A DNA stretch of 64,000 nucleotides, taken from assembly GCA_013399895.1 (NCBI GenBank), contig VXBA01010948.1, positions 313,483-377,482 of the forward strand, read 5' to 3'. Position numbers and translations under genes: made by a program. The stretch's first letter is position 1, and every line of letters starts with the position of its first letter. This stretch comes from Serilophus lunatus. Lineage: Eukaryota > Chordata > Aves > Passeriformes > Eurylaimidae. The notes below the pieces were generated by a model, which saw only the letters and a list, made by a program, of their open reading frames with translations, did not search any database and was not told where the DNA came from. Shown here one piece after another: positions 11,030 through 22,348 of this stretch.

Positions 11030-11605
11030 TCACAATTACCTGAAAGGAGGATGTGGTGAGGTGGGGGTCAGTTTCTTCTGACATGTCTCAAGCACAAGCC
11101 CTATGAGGAACGGCTGAGGGAGCTGGGATTGTTTAGCCTGGAGAAGAGGAGGCTCAGGGGTGACCTTATTGCTGTTTATAACTACCTGAAAGGAGGCTGT
11201 AGTCAGGCGGAGGTCGGTTTCTTCTCTCAGGCTCCCAGTGACAGGACGAGAGGACACAGTCTTAGGCTGCATCAGGGGAGGTTTAAGTTGGATATCAGGA
11301 GAAATTTTTTCACAGAGAGAGTGATTTCCCATTNAAAAGGACAAGATGAAATGACCTTAAGCTGTGCCAGGGGAGGTTCAGCTTAGATATTAGAAAAATA
11401 ATTTTACATTGAAAGAGTAGTCAGGCATTGGAATAAGTTGCTCAGGATGCTGGTGGAGTCACCATCTCTAGAAGTGCTCAAGAAGCATATGGATGTGGCA
11501 CTTGTGAATATGGTTTATGGGTGATGATGGTGGTGCTGAGTTGATGATTGGATTAGGTGATCTTGAAGGTCTCTTCCAGCCTTGATGATTCTGTGATTCT
11601 GTGAA
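11030..11605 (+). mobile_element. CR1 LINE 3' end, interrupted (outer copy)
   Basis: The copy begins with 'attacctgaaaggaggatg' (11036-11054) and 'gggtcagtttcttctgac' (11067-11084). It resumes at about 11341 with 'gaaatgaccttaagctgtgc' and 'ggttcagcttagatattag', and ends with 'gattctgtgattctgtga' at 11587-11604. Removing 11085-11340 restores a continuous CR1 3' region, so the middle is an insertion or a mis-join. The 3' end has the diagnostic octamer repeated twice, so this end is complete. Confidence 0.88.
11085..11340 (+). mobile_element. Nested CR1 fragment containing one N
   Basis: A second CR1 piece in the same orientation: 'ctatgaggaacggctgaggg', 'gcctggagaagaggaggctc' and 'aactacctgaaaggaggctg', then 'tggatatcaggagaaatttt' and 'cacagagagagtgattt'. 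It repeats material that the outer copy already has (the 'acctgaaaggagg' word occurs at 11039 and at 11184), so it is not part of the same copy. It lacks the CR1 3' end and stops at 'tttcccatt' followed by a single undetermined base at 11334. Such a stop is unusual for a LINE insertion, which should keep its 3' end. An assembly join between two CR1 copies is a real alternative. Confidence 0.7.
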
Positions 11606-12770
11606 AATGCACAAAGACTTTCTTCGCTCTTAACATCATATTACCTCTAAAAAGAGGATTTCCCTATGATTCTAGAAGCAGGACAAAGAAGAAAAGGAGA
11701 CAAAAGAGGTGACATCCACTGATTTCTCTACCTTCAGCTCTTACTGGACTAATGAAAAAGTAGTGAAGTAAAAAAATCTTCCCAGAGAGGGGCCAAGAGT
11801 TAGGAGATACTTTCAAAATTTTGCCTGTATAGGTAATGACATGATGGGGCTCCATAGTAAGGCATAAATGACTACATCTAAATACGATACAAAGTATTAG
11901 GATCCACTATTTTAAACATTGCAAGTTCGTGTCACAATATAAAGGGACTTTGGGGGACAATGGTTGTCTCCCAATCCAGTAGGAAAACTCCATAACCCTG
12001 AACTCAGCCTCTTCACCATCACTTTGCCACATGGGAAAACCCATTTTGGCAACTCCTATCTCCTTCACTGGAGATGAGCGAGGCACTTAAAGATTGCTTT
12101 CTGGTTCTATGCAATAGAAAAATGAAATTTAAAGAAGATGAAACACACAAACAAGAGCAAAACAAAGCAAAGGAGCATCAAGCCTCCTCTCATACTAGTT
12201 TACAGAATCAAGTTTTTAGTAGAGATTACAAAATTCACTAATATTTGATACTGATATACTGAACAGTAGCAATCCAGAGTGGATGTGCATGAAACAGCAA
12301 AACATTCTCCAACAGTATTTATCTTCAATGGCTTGCAAATATCTCTAAATCTGCTTAAAGTACTGATCACAGTAACATCCTAACAGTTTGTAGTATAGGA
12401 CATTCATGTCCAATCTGATTTAGTAAAATATTACCAAGTCAGGGTACTAAAAAGAGGTACCCAGCAACCACTGAGGGACGAAAGGGTAGATCTAAAGATC
12501 AGAAGAAAGTTGAATTTGAATTCAGTTTTCACATTTGCCACTGATACCTTTGTGACCACAATTAACTCAGCAAAAATGTTGCCCCAAAAGCTGAGTTTGA
12601 ACTAGTAACTCCACAATCTCTTTATGATAGCAGAGAAGAAGAGACATCTGCAAAGCCTCTCTTCTAGGAAGACCTGAGCTGCTTTCAAGTGGTGCCTGCT
12701 CCTCTTTGCTGATTAGAAAAGAAGCCTATGATGAATACTGAAGGCTGAGGAAATCTAACTTTGAGATATA
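11606..12770. other. AT-rich non-coding stretch
   Basis: I see no gene, repeat family or RNA signal here. Confidence 0.5.
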
Positions 12771-12870
12771 TAATTAGGGCAGATTAATCTCAAACCTAAT
12801 ATTTCTGTGCCTTTAATCTCATTTGCAAAATAATATAATGAACAATAACAATAAAAAAAATGATAATGAT
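12771..12870 (+). mobile_element. MIR-like ancient SINE relic
   Basis: The sequence 'agggcagattaatctcaaac' followed by 'atttctgtgcctttaatctc' and 'atttgcaaaataat' follows the MIR core and tail in order: the GGGCAAGTTACTTAACCT block, then CTCTGTGCCTCAG, then TCATCTGTAAAATGGGGATAAT. Matches are interrupted but collinear over about 75 bases, which is the usual state of this amniote-wide CORE-SINE family in birds. Confidence 0.45.
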
Positions 12871-14112
12871 GCTATTAATAAAGACATGACAAAACTTAGC
12901 TCTCTATTCAACTGTAAAATACCATTTGATCCAGCAATGCAGAAAGTATTATATGTGATTTCATTGTTTTGGTAAGCAACAAAGAAAGAAGGCAGTCAAG
13001 TGCCAATAAAACAGAATAAATATGTGCTGCTGGTATGACTATTTGAAGATGAGTTGACCAACACTAAGTACCATCAGGAGGCCCTTCTCTTTAACTCATG
13101 CTTAGATATAAATGCTCAAGTAAGTCAATGGTTTAAATGGGACAATTAAAGATTGCCTTAAGTGCTCTGCTGGATTGTAACCTGAGAATGGACCTTGCTA
13201 TTACTATGCTTCCAAGAAAATATAGGGTCTGTTGCAGATTAATGCTCCTTGAAGGTTTGTGTGCAACTATAATAATGCAACTGTAGTAAGTGAATTTCAG
13301 GGTAAGAAAAATTAGGGCAATTGTGCTATGACAGTGCATGAAGAAATCATTTATTCTGGGTGATTTTTGACAATTTTAGCATTGTAAATTTATTAATTTT
13401 TATTCATGCATGTGTACTGTAAATTCAGATAAAATGTCATACCTTCAGAGGGTATCAGCATAATGTAGCTTGATGTAAGAAATTTAAAGGAATTTACTGT
13501 CTGTAAAAATAAAAATCTTTCATCAGTTATTCTGTGTGACAAAATAAGGTCTGTTTGTTCCATATCAGAAAGCTTCTGAAGCAGAAGTTTTATCAAGACT
13601 TCTCAGTCCCTGATGTTATCAAATGCAATTTGCAGGAGTTGAGCTTTACCCTGAAGACAAAATCTTCCCTTAATCTAAAATATTTCATGGATTAATTCTT
13701 TTAAAGCATGAAGCCATTAGGTGAAATCACAGCATGCAATTTCATTTAACAAGTCTGTTCTCTGAAATGTAAATATTTAATAACCAAAATGAAGCTATGA
13801 AAGAAGCTATGAATTGAAGACTATAAAAGTAAGCACAATGTAGGGAACAGGTCACTTGTGACTGGCCAGTTTGAATGGTATCTTAACTGGGAGAGATACA
13901 GTATTTGATCAACAGCATCAGATATTTTTCAGGACAAAAAAGAGTAGAATGAAATGACCCGATGCTTATTTTCATGTTTTGTTAAAGCACAAATTTTTTT
14001 CCACCCACAAGGAAGATACAATGCATAATTAGATGTAAGAGGTTAAACTAAATTAAATGAACGTCATGGGATTAAAAAAATAAACAAAAAAAGCATGCAT
14101 TTGAAATCATCT

Positions 14113-14140
14113 GATTGATTGATTGATTGATTGATTGATT
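14113..14140 (+). repeat. (GATT)7 microsatellite
   Basis: Seven uninterrupted GATT units, 28 bases. Likely length-polymorphic. Confidence 0.95.
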
Positions 14141-14825
14141 AAGGGGATCTAATTTTTTAAAGATTAAATAAGCAATTTTCCCTCTGAAATGCATATGTAT
14201 TTTCTGCTCCCAAAATGAGAAATACATAAATAAGAATTAATAAAAAACAGAACTTATAGCTTATCAGAAGAAAGCTTATCTATGTAAAATGAAACTACAG
14301 CTATCAGAACTGTGATTACAGTTGCAACACACGATATTTTGTGAGCAGAGGAGAGGATGACTGTTCTTTTTCTGCATCTCTGTTTCTACATAATGATGGA
14401 ATAAAGCAGTAGATTTTCTCACAGCTGAGATATTTATTAAAAGCCCTGTCCCATGCAGATCCTCTGGTGCCTAACAGTACATGAATTTATACTTTTTGCT
14501 TTTCTCTCTGTCCAAACTCTTACAGAGCAGCTCTTCCTCTACATAGACATTTACTTTCAGGAAACTGCTAATCGTTCTTTACTTCCTGTCAGATTCAGAG
14601 TTCAAAGGAACTAGGAGAATTGCCAACATACATGACTGCCTGAGCTGTATTTCCATAGGAAGCCAGGTGAATATACATGGCCTCAGTATTCCTTTTGTCC
14701 TCAGCACTTCTGCTGTCTCAGATGGATGTGCTCTTTCTATCCACAGAAACAGTAACTGTCTCCCTTCTCTAGCTGCATGGAGAATTTATAGAAATAAGAA
14801 AAAAAAATCATTAAATACATAGTTA

Positions 14826-14846
14826 CATAGTTCATCGTGAACTATG
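14826..14846. repeat. Perfect 9-bp inverted repeat, 3-nt loop
   Basis: CATAGTTCA and TGAACTATG flank the loop TCG. The words 'catagtta' and 'taactatg' next to it extend the palindromic look of the site. No RNA family was recognised. Confidence 0.8.
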
Positions 14847-16477
14847 GAACTAACTATGAACAAAGATACTGTTAGCCACATGCAAAAACCTGAGCCAGCA
14901 ACTAACTAGTTAGGTTTACATTTCATTGAGGTTGATGCCCTCTCATAAACTATGGATTATTTTTTAATAGAAATAATTCAAGGTCATCTAAGTTCTATGT
15001 GTTCATAATTAAGCACTGATTAAGAATATGATATTAAAAATATAAATTGCCAGAAGGTCTGTGACATCTGGTATGACCCTTTAGGTTTGTTTGAGAGCAG
15101 AGACTTATGCTTACATCATACCAAATACTGTGCAAGTAGCTAATGCTGCAGTAAGGATGTGACATGGGAAAGAATATTCAGGTCACTGTATGCTGAACTC
15201 ATGAATTCTGTAACGTTTTCTGAAGCATAGGAACTTAAACCAATCTTAAACTTACAGTAAAGGCACACATTTTGTGAAAAGGAAAAAAAAAGTTTCATAT
15301 AATAAATTGGGTCAATTAGGAAACAAAATAAAATTTCCAAAAAGAATCATTCTTTGCAAAGTAGTAACATTAATGATAGTGTTCTCACTAATGAATCTCA
15401 GGCAGTATGTTTTCAATTTAACCAAAAAAAGCAACAACCTCCCTATTGTCAGCAAAAAGGAGTTCCATGTTTGAAAATGGTAAATGAAGTGAGTGTGGAT
15501 TATTTTAAAATAAGGACCATTCTAGAAGCACTGTTTAAGGCAGACAATATGTAAGCCATCATCTGAGAAAAACTACTTTATTAAGAAACCCAAGATGATT
15601 TAAAAGGTTAGTTGAGGCAAATGATTAACTTTCACTTTTCATGCAATCAGAAGTCAATTGTTCTGAAAAACATTTCCATCAAATGCTTTTGTGAACTAGA
15701 ATTGAAGAAACTGTTCTAAACTTGCATTTGAACATAAGACCTTAAAATGTCTCTGATGTAGACTAAGATAGACATCATGACTCAAAAGTCAGAAACTGCA
15801 GCAAGACAAGCTGCGAAAGTCAATGTCACATCCAGTTTTAAAACCTAAGGATGACAGAATGACAAACAGAAGAAAAATTAGTTGGAGATACTGCTTTGTA
15901 GTTCAGTTCTACGGCCTTTAACACACTATCTAATTTGCTGAGCAAATGTTTAAGATCAGAAGGAACCTCTGGTCCACCTAAATTGACACCAGCCATTTTA
16001 GAGATCCTACATATGCTACCCAGAGACCTTAACATTGGTACTTGAGGCAGGCATTCACATTAATCTGAATGACAGCTTGTCATAACTGCAGAGCAGGAAA
16101 CATCATGGTGCCATCAAGTGCCTGCAGCCATGGCAAGGGGCTGCAATCCACCTGTAGCTCCCAGGGCCTCTTTACAGGAAAATCCTCACATCTAATTATC
16201 ACTTGGACCTGGGAAACTGATCTGTCACCTACAGCAGGACTGTTGTGCCACTTCAGGCGACCATCCACAGTGAATTAAGCTGCACTGGCACATTAACACT
16301 TTAGAGGAAGAAGGTTTGGGTACATGCCCAGAAAGCACACAACCAGCTGCGTGGTGAAGGCAGTGATGGCTGGCAGGATGCACGGGAGAGTCCTTGCCGT
16401 CTGCTTGTCTGCTGCAGGCAATTTGCTAAACCCCTCTGTATCATGGGGCTAATGCAGAGTGGAGTTAATTGGTACTC

Positions 16478-16502
16478 AATTAATTAATCAATCAATCAAT
16501 TA
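16478..16502 (+). repeat. AATT/AATC simple repeat
   Basis: A short run of AATT and AATC tetramers, imperfect, about 25 bases. Confidence 0.8.
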
Positions 16503-17460
16503 TTGGAACTCCCTTTGATCCTAGGAATGCCTGCCTATACCTATAGTATTTGTGCCACCTTTTTCATATGTCCTCACATTCCTTTGGCCTAGCAGGTACA
16601 ACTTTGTTTCTTCTTCACTCTCAGGTGAATATGCCTTATGCTTGCCTTTGGTCCTGCCACTATTCCCTGACTCCTAAGCATTTAACTCCCTCATCTACTT
16701 TTCCAAAAGAATCAGAGACTACAGCTGGGAGAAGCTGCAAGATTAAATCCTATGCTGGAAAGTTCAACACCAACTTCTACAGAAACAGGGATTCACTTTG
16801 TCACAGCCTTTGGGTCCTTATGGACTTGCATATATTAGCTCAGTTTGATTATTTATCTTTACCACAGATTTTACTACCTTTTCTTTCCTCCATTGCCCCA
16901 AACAATTCTCAGAGTTAAGACTTCTGTTGTTACCTGTTTCCCTCTTCTGGCATGCACAATATCCAATATGTTTGTGGGTTTGAATAATTCACACATCTGC
17001 ATAGCCAGGATCTAAGAGCGAGGTGTTTATGTAAGGTCACAGGCAAGAAAGTAGAGGAGACATCCTCTTTGATGCAACCACCTTTGTGTCTAGTGACTCA
17101 TTGCCATAACTCTGCCACTCGTTTGATTTCTTAAATTGTGTGCAAAGTTCAAAGCAGTGACAATCTTTTCAGAGCAGGGAGTCAAGAGCTCAGAGGCCTC
17201 AAAATGCTGTAAATATCTGTGTAGACATCATCAATATTTAGCAACCTAAAACCTTGGAACAAGCAGGTTTCTGACAAAAGCTAATGTTGTGACAACAGAG
17301 AAACAAAGGAAGCAAATCTTCTTGGGAGTTACTGCCAGCACTCCTGAACTCAGCACCCGTTTGTTCCCTGCCACAGCATCACTCAAACAGCGGGAGAGGA
17401 ACATAAAACTAGCATCCATTTATTTTTCATTGAGGCTGGAAGGCTCATTGCAAACACAAG

Positions 17461-20400
17461 GTAAGAACAAGACTTCCAAAAGTGTCTTAGGATATAATCT
17501 CATCTGAATCAAAATCTGGCAGTTTAACCTTGCACTGAGTTGGCCCCACAGTTCTCTCAGCTCTAGGCTGTGGGGCTCTATGTGCACATGGATAGGGGAA
17601 TGCAACACATTCCTGAAAAAAATTGGTACCATGGCTGCTTAGAAAAACACCTCTAAAATCCCATTCTGCCTCTTAACCCCTGAGGTCGAAGTGCAAGGTT
17701 GCAGGCTTAAATGTGCCCACCTTTTCCCATCATCTAGTATGTCTTGCTAAAGCAGCAGATGCCAGGGGATAAGGTGGGTAGTTGAGGGCCCCACCTCAAT
17801 GCCCAGTGGTGTGGGGACCTATGAAAACCAGCACTGCTGCAGTGCCACCACAGGCTGCCCTGTAGCTACAAGCCCATGCAATCATCTCTTTCTTGCAGGG
17901 ATATGTGAGCTCCACCACTACTTGTTGGGAGGGTGGCTACAGCAGAATCTATGCCTCCTCTGCAAGACAGTGTTTCCAGCTGCTCAAGCTGGACTTTTAT
18001 CACTTCCCTGTTTGTTTCCCTTCCCGTGCTCCTGGGGAGATGCCAGGCAGCCACCTCTGTGACAGCACCGACTGTCCCGCTGCTGCTGCCTGTGCCGCTA
18101 GTGGTGTGCATCCCTTGGCCCTGGAAAGCGCCTCTACATTTTCCCTTTGGCCCACCTGAGGACTTAGCTGTGACTCTTTGCTCACAGTGAGCAGTAACAA
18201 TGGAATCAATGAATGAGTAAGCATGGAAAGCAGAGCAGCAAAGGAACCATGAACAAACTTCTAATTTGCTGCTGACTCTGTCAAAGTAAGATTGTTGCCC
18301 TGCACTATGTTAATAGGTTGAATTGACCTTGACAGTGCAATAATGCTTCTCCAGAAAGGGATAAAACTTTCAGATATTGCATTTGATTCACACCAGCACT
18401 GTAATTCTCAGTGTGCCTGCTATATGTTTGTAATTAAAGCATAGGTGTTATTAGGAAGATAGTCTTTCTATGAAAAAGCATTTTCTAAAGACACAGTAAA
18501 GAATACACAACCAAATATGTATATTTATCTATAAGCCAAGTGCTTGGAAATAAAATAAGGCTCAAGTCATAATCATTCATGAAGCCAGGCACCTATTCAA
18601 TGAGCACAGGGAAGGCATGCAGTCTCAAAGAAAGGCATATTACTCTTGAGGGTACAACATCAAAAATTCAACAGTACTCCTACTTCTAAAATTATATGAC
18701 CATGATTCATCTTCTGTTGGGGAAAGTAGTCTAAGGCTTAGAAAGGGTGGGTTTTGTTCAGTTAGTCTAGAATGGATGAAAAAGTCACTGTTTTGATGAC
18801 AGCAAGCAATCAGAGTTGACTCTGGGCTGGCAGATACCCACACCTCAGAGCTCAAATGGCACCTTCCAGCAGGCTTGTTTTAACCAGCATTTATGCTCAG
18901 GGCACATGCAATGCAAACCTTGTCTGTGGAAGCTGAGTGTTGGGGACAATAAGTAACCACCAGACCTGCATCATGGCTAGAGAGAGGACACAAGTGATGC
19001 TGAGCAGGTCAGAAGGGGCTCCTTGTCCCTCCTGCTTCTCCTAGCCAGGTTTAACAAGGCTCTTCTCTGATTCTGTGCCTAGACTGGTCCACCCTCACTG
19101 TGTGTCTCTTCCCTGCAGTTGGTCCTGGCCCTTGAGGCAGCAGAACCCTCTTGCTGCTGCAATACCTCACAGTGGCTCTTTCCCCAGAGTTTTCCTGTCT
19201 TAGACAGTACAAGTTAACACTGTCCAAATTGTGCAGCCAGATGGCCACCAAAACCTTCCAACTGTGAGGTTAAATGCTCAACCCTCACATCCTCCTGGGG
19301 CTTTCCTTCAAAGGCAGAGCTGCTCTGAGGCGGACCGGTGCTGCTGGTCTGCCGGGACCAGGTTATTCCTCTTTGCAGTGTGTAATGAAACCTGGCAGCA
19401 GTCTCCCTTCACTGAGTCGCAGTTCTTGTTTTCTTCAGGAGACATTTGCAGACGCAGGTATAAACACGATCTACAACTGCACTGAGGAACACAGAAGCTA
19501 AATGTTCTAAAGCACAGGGCATTATTTTTCCTTACAGTGCAGCTTTTATCTGAAGTTGTTCCTCCTCTTGGGCTACCCAATACAATTATTAACATGGAAA
19601 TCCCTGAGGACTCTCATCCTATGCTACAGCACTTCTTCAGACTCTCTATGACTAATCAAGTACACAAGCATGAAGGAAATGTGTACTAGTGTCTGATCTC
19701 ATCTTTTTTTGTCTTAGGCTATACTGAGAATAAATAACTCTTTCACTGACCACAAGACACCATTTGTTTAGTTAACTCCTTCTTTCCCCCATGCATTACT
19801 ACCAAAAGAATGTAACCACCCTTTACAGGTTTATAAAACAGCATATAACCACACCATGATCTCTTCCACAATCACTCTTCCAGGAGAACTGCATTTAAAG
19901 GGGTTGATTTTGACTCCTTTGGTAAACTACGAAAAATATCAGAAAATATAGTTTAATTCACAGGCTTCAGAAAAAATAATCACAACTCTTGCAGGGGTGG
20001 GAAGAAAAATTAAACAGAAGTTTATAACATATTCATTGGACCCATATGAACCACACAGATCTTGTAGACCTTTAAATATATCATGAAAATAATAGATATT
20101 GAACACTTCATCTACATAAAAATAGGGACTCAATGAGGTAAAAGGATCTTGGTATAAGGCAGAAGGGAGCATTTTTACAGAATAAATTTTTGCAGAATAA
20201 ATTTATTTTTTTTACATAGAGAATTTTTGGCAATTTGATTGTTGCTAGTTCTTCCCGTATATACTTTGCAGTCTGTGACCACTAACACAGCTTTAGCCAG
20301 CAGCACTAGCCCAGGGTGTGAACAGCTTCTGGATTTTTATTGTTCTTGCTATAATTTAAAGCAAATCTGTAGGACTGAGTAGGTAAATTTAAAAAAATGG

Positions 20401-21057
20401 TATAAATAAGACATATTACTGAAGTGGAACACTGACACTGAATTTAAATTGCATACAAAATGTCTCATCAAGTAATAGGCAATTCATCATATCAAAATTC
20501 CCTCAACTGAAAATATTAGCAATTAGACAAAGGCTGTCAGCACACCACAGCAGAAAGGATATTGGTTTTATAAATACCAGCTTTGCTTATGTTAACAATA
20601 ATGTCAGTAGCTATATTTAGTAATGCTGCTGACATCCATTTAAATTCCAGGGCATGCTATAGAGGGAGAAGTTGGCTCATTTTAATCAGAGGTTTTCCTC
20701 AATAATAAATCTTTCCCAATTATGTTGCATTTAAGTTGTCCTCAAACGGTGTACCACAGGCCTACTGAGAGTCCATCAATTGATACTTAAAGTAATATTA
20801 TGTCTTCTTTTTCAGTCATTATCTCTAAGCTTAAATGAATCACTGTTAGAAGAAAATTTGATTAGAACACCACTGTTTTCGGGTAACCTCCATACAGAAG
20901 CAGGACCTGCAGTACCTCTTATGAGCTGTTGCAGGTTCATGCAACAGACAAGAAGTGGCTGGAGAAAGCAAGAAGCAAATGTATAAAAAAAAATACAATG
21001 GAAATGCTTCTTTCTCAGACAGCTGCAAGTAAGGGAGTAGGCAGACACCTGTGGGAT
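17461..21057. other. Non-coding stretch with a GC-richer centre
   Basis: The part from about 17540 to 18180 is richer in G+C than its surroundings, and several overlapping frames on both strands stay open there, which is what base composition alone would give. None shows a domain. A 15-bp direct repeat ('cagaataaattt' words) lies near 20179-20207. The rest is AT-rich with nothing recognised. Confidence 0.5.
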
Positions 21058-21111
21058 AAATCACTGAAGATCCACTGCAGTCTTAAATCACTGAAGTGAC
21101 ACTGTAGTCTT
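21058..21111 (+). repeat. 27-bp tandem duplication (2 copies)
   Basis: Two adjacent 27-base units, 21058-21084 and 21085-21111, both start AAATCACTGAAG and end AGTCTT, with four differences between them. The divergence shows that the duplication is not recent. Confidence 0.9.
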
Positions 21112-22019
21112 TGATGGGACAACATCAGTGGAATGTCTGGCCTCTTATGGCAGATGGGAAATTGCTGAAATCCAGGACATGCTCTTTCTCCAGCCTTTAT
21201 CCTTAAATGTGACCCTGCCAAAATAGGTCAATTCCATCTTCAAACATTTTTAACTTCCATTTTGTTCTTCTTTGTGCAGCCTTACAGGCAGAGTTGAAAG
21301 TCATAATCTGAAGTGACACCTATGCTGATCTCAACTTAGTCCAATTCACTTCTGTTTTTCACTTCATGGACTCCCAGACAAAACAGCTCTCATAAAGTTG
21401 TCTCCAAGATGAAAAAAAAAAGGGCCTGAACTGTAAGAATGGGTTAAAAACCAAACATAGATTTTTATAAGGGAGATGACAAAGAAAATCTTCAGGTGTG
21501 ACTTGACCAGTGTAACTATTTACTTTTTGTCTCCACTAATCCACAGTAGAAAAAGGCTCTTCTCCAGTTCTCTCTCAGACTTTCTTACATTGTCATTTAT
21601 ATATACTGTAGGTGAGGCAGCTGTTCCAAAATAACTTTCTGCTGCTTTCGAATCCACCTATTGATAGGGGTTTGCATCTGTGTCAGTTTTAGCAAGCATC
21701 AAATGTTTAAACATTTTCAACCATCACAAGGCAGCAATCCAGCCTCCACAAATCCAACGGGCATTGCAAATAAACAAAATGATCATGGTTATATCAACCT
21801 TGATATGCCCTAGAGGACTCTGGCAACATCTACCTCATCAATCTAAATTTTCTGAAAAGAACTGCTCCCCCCAACAAGGACTTGTGTTTAGGGGCCTGGA
21901 CAGTGTATATACTTAACAGAATACAAAGTGAAAACCCCAATGGTTATGTACTTCTATTAACTACAAAACATCCTATAAAGAAATGGGGAGGGGTAAGGGG
22001 AAAATCAACAAACAATTTG
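21112..22019. other. Non-coding spacer
   Basis: No gene or recognisable repeat was seen before the ERVK-like LTR. Confidence 0.5.
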
Positions 22020-22025
22020 GATGAT
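22020..22025 (+). repeat. Left target duplication GATGAT
   Basis: GATGAT directly precedes the TG of the LTR and is repeated exactly at 22343-22348. Six bases is the length expected for class II retroviral integration. Confidence 0.75.
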
Positions 22026-22259
22026 TGTCAGGAAATATCAGAATGTACAACTAAGCAAGACCTAAAAGAGATCTTAAGACTGATAAAGTTAAAACCTTGA
22101 AAAGAATGCTCATCCCCAGATAAAAAGTCTGAAGCTGCCAGAGAAGCCCAGATGCTTAGACAATGGTGTCCATGCATAAAGAGATCCCAACACAAAAAAG
22201 CCCAGATAATCTGTTAACCCTAGACTGTCACACACCTGCCTCCCCTGAGTTCTGTATCC

Positions 22260-22267
22260 TATATAAA
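22260..22267 (+). promoter_or_regulatory. LTR TATA box
   Basis: TATATAAA near the 3' part of the ERVK-like LTR, followed by 'ctcttgtccccttcc' and then the poly(A) signal. This is the U3/R arrangement of short class II LTRs. Confidence 0.55.
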
Positions 22268-22282
22268 CTCTTGTCCCCTTCC

Positions 22283-22288
22283 AATAAA
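22283..22288 (+). terminator. LTR poly(A) signal AATAAA
   Basis: AATAAA lies 16 bases after the TATA box in the R region of the ERVK-like LTR. Confidence 0.55.
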
Positions 22289-22342
22289 TGTCTCACTTTC
22301 CACACCCCATGAGAGTGAGTCCGTGTCATCTGTCCACTGTCA

Positions 22343-22348
22343 GATGAT
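22343..22348 (+). repeat. Right target duplication GATGAT
   Basis: Exact partner of the duplication at 22020-22025, directly after the terminal CA of the LTR. Confidence 0.75.

Larger units (their letters stand above)
12871..17376. other. AT-rich non-coding stretch
   Basis: No gene was recognised. The stretch holds a (GATT)7 microsatellite, a perfect small hairpin, a short 12-bp direct repeat ('gaagctatgaaa' then 'gaagctatgaat' near 13791-13814) and an AATC/AATT-rich run near 16478-16502, each minor. An open frame of 122 codons (16550-16918) has no recognisable domain. Confidence 0.5.
22026..22342 (+). mobile_element. ERVK-like (class II) solo LTR, 317 bp
   Basis: The block begins TGTCAGG and ends ACTGTCA, so it has TG...CA termini with an imperfect inverted repeat. 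It is flanked by identical 6-bp duplications (GATGAT). Inside it are a TATA box, a poly(A) signal AATAAA about 20 bases later, and a short U5-like end ('gagagtgagtccgtgtcatc'). The close TATA to AATAAA spacing and short overall length are typical of avian class II LTRs. No gag, pol or env sequence adjoins it, so it is a solo LTR left by recombination between the two LTRs of a provirus. The duplication is still perfect, which argues against great age. The exact family was not identified. Confidence 0.82.

Noticed and set aside
18078..18109. Minus-strand CTCF-like word containing CCACTAGCGGCAC
   Set aside because: It is one base short in the core compared with the CTCF consensus.
17540..18200. 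GC-richer region with overlapping open frames on both strands
   Set aside because: Openness in several frames at once is the signature of base composition rather than coding. No domain or clear CpG island was seen.
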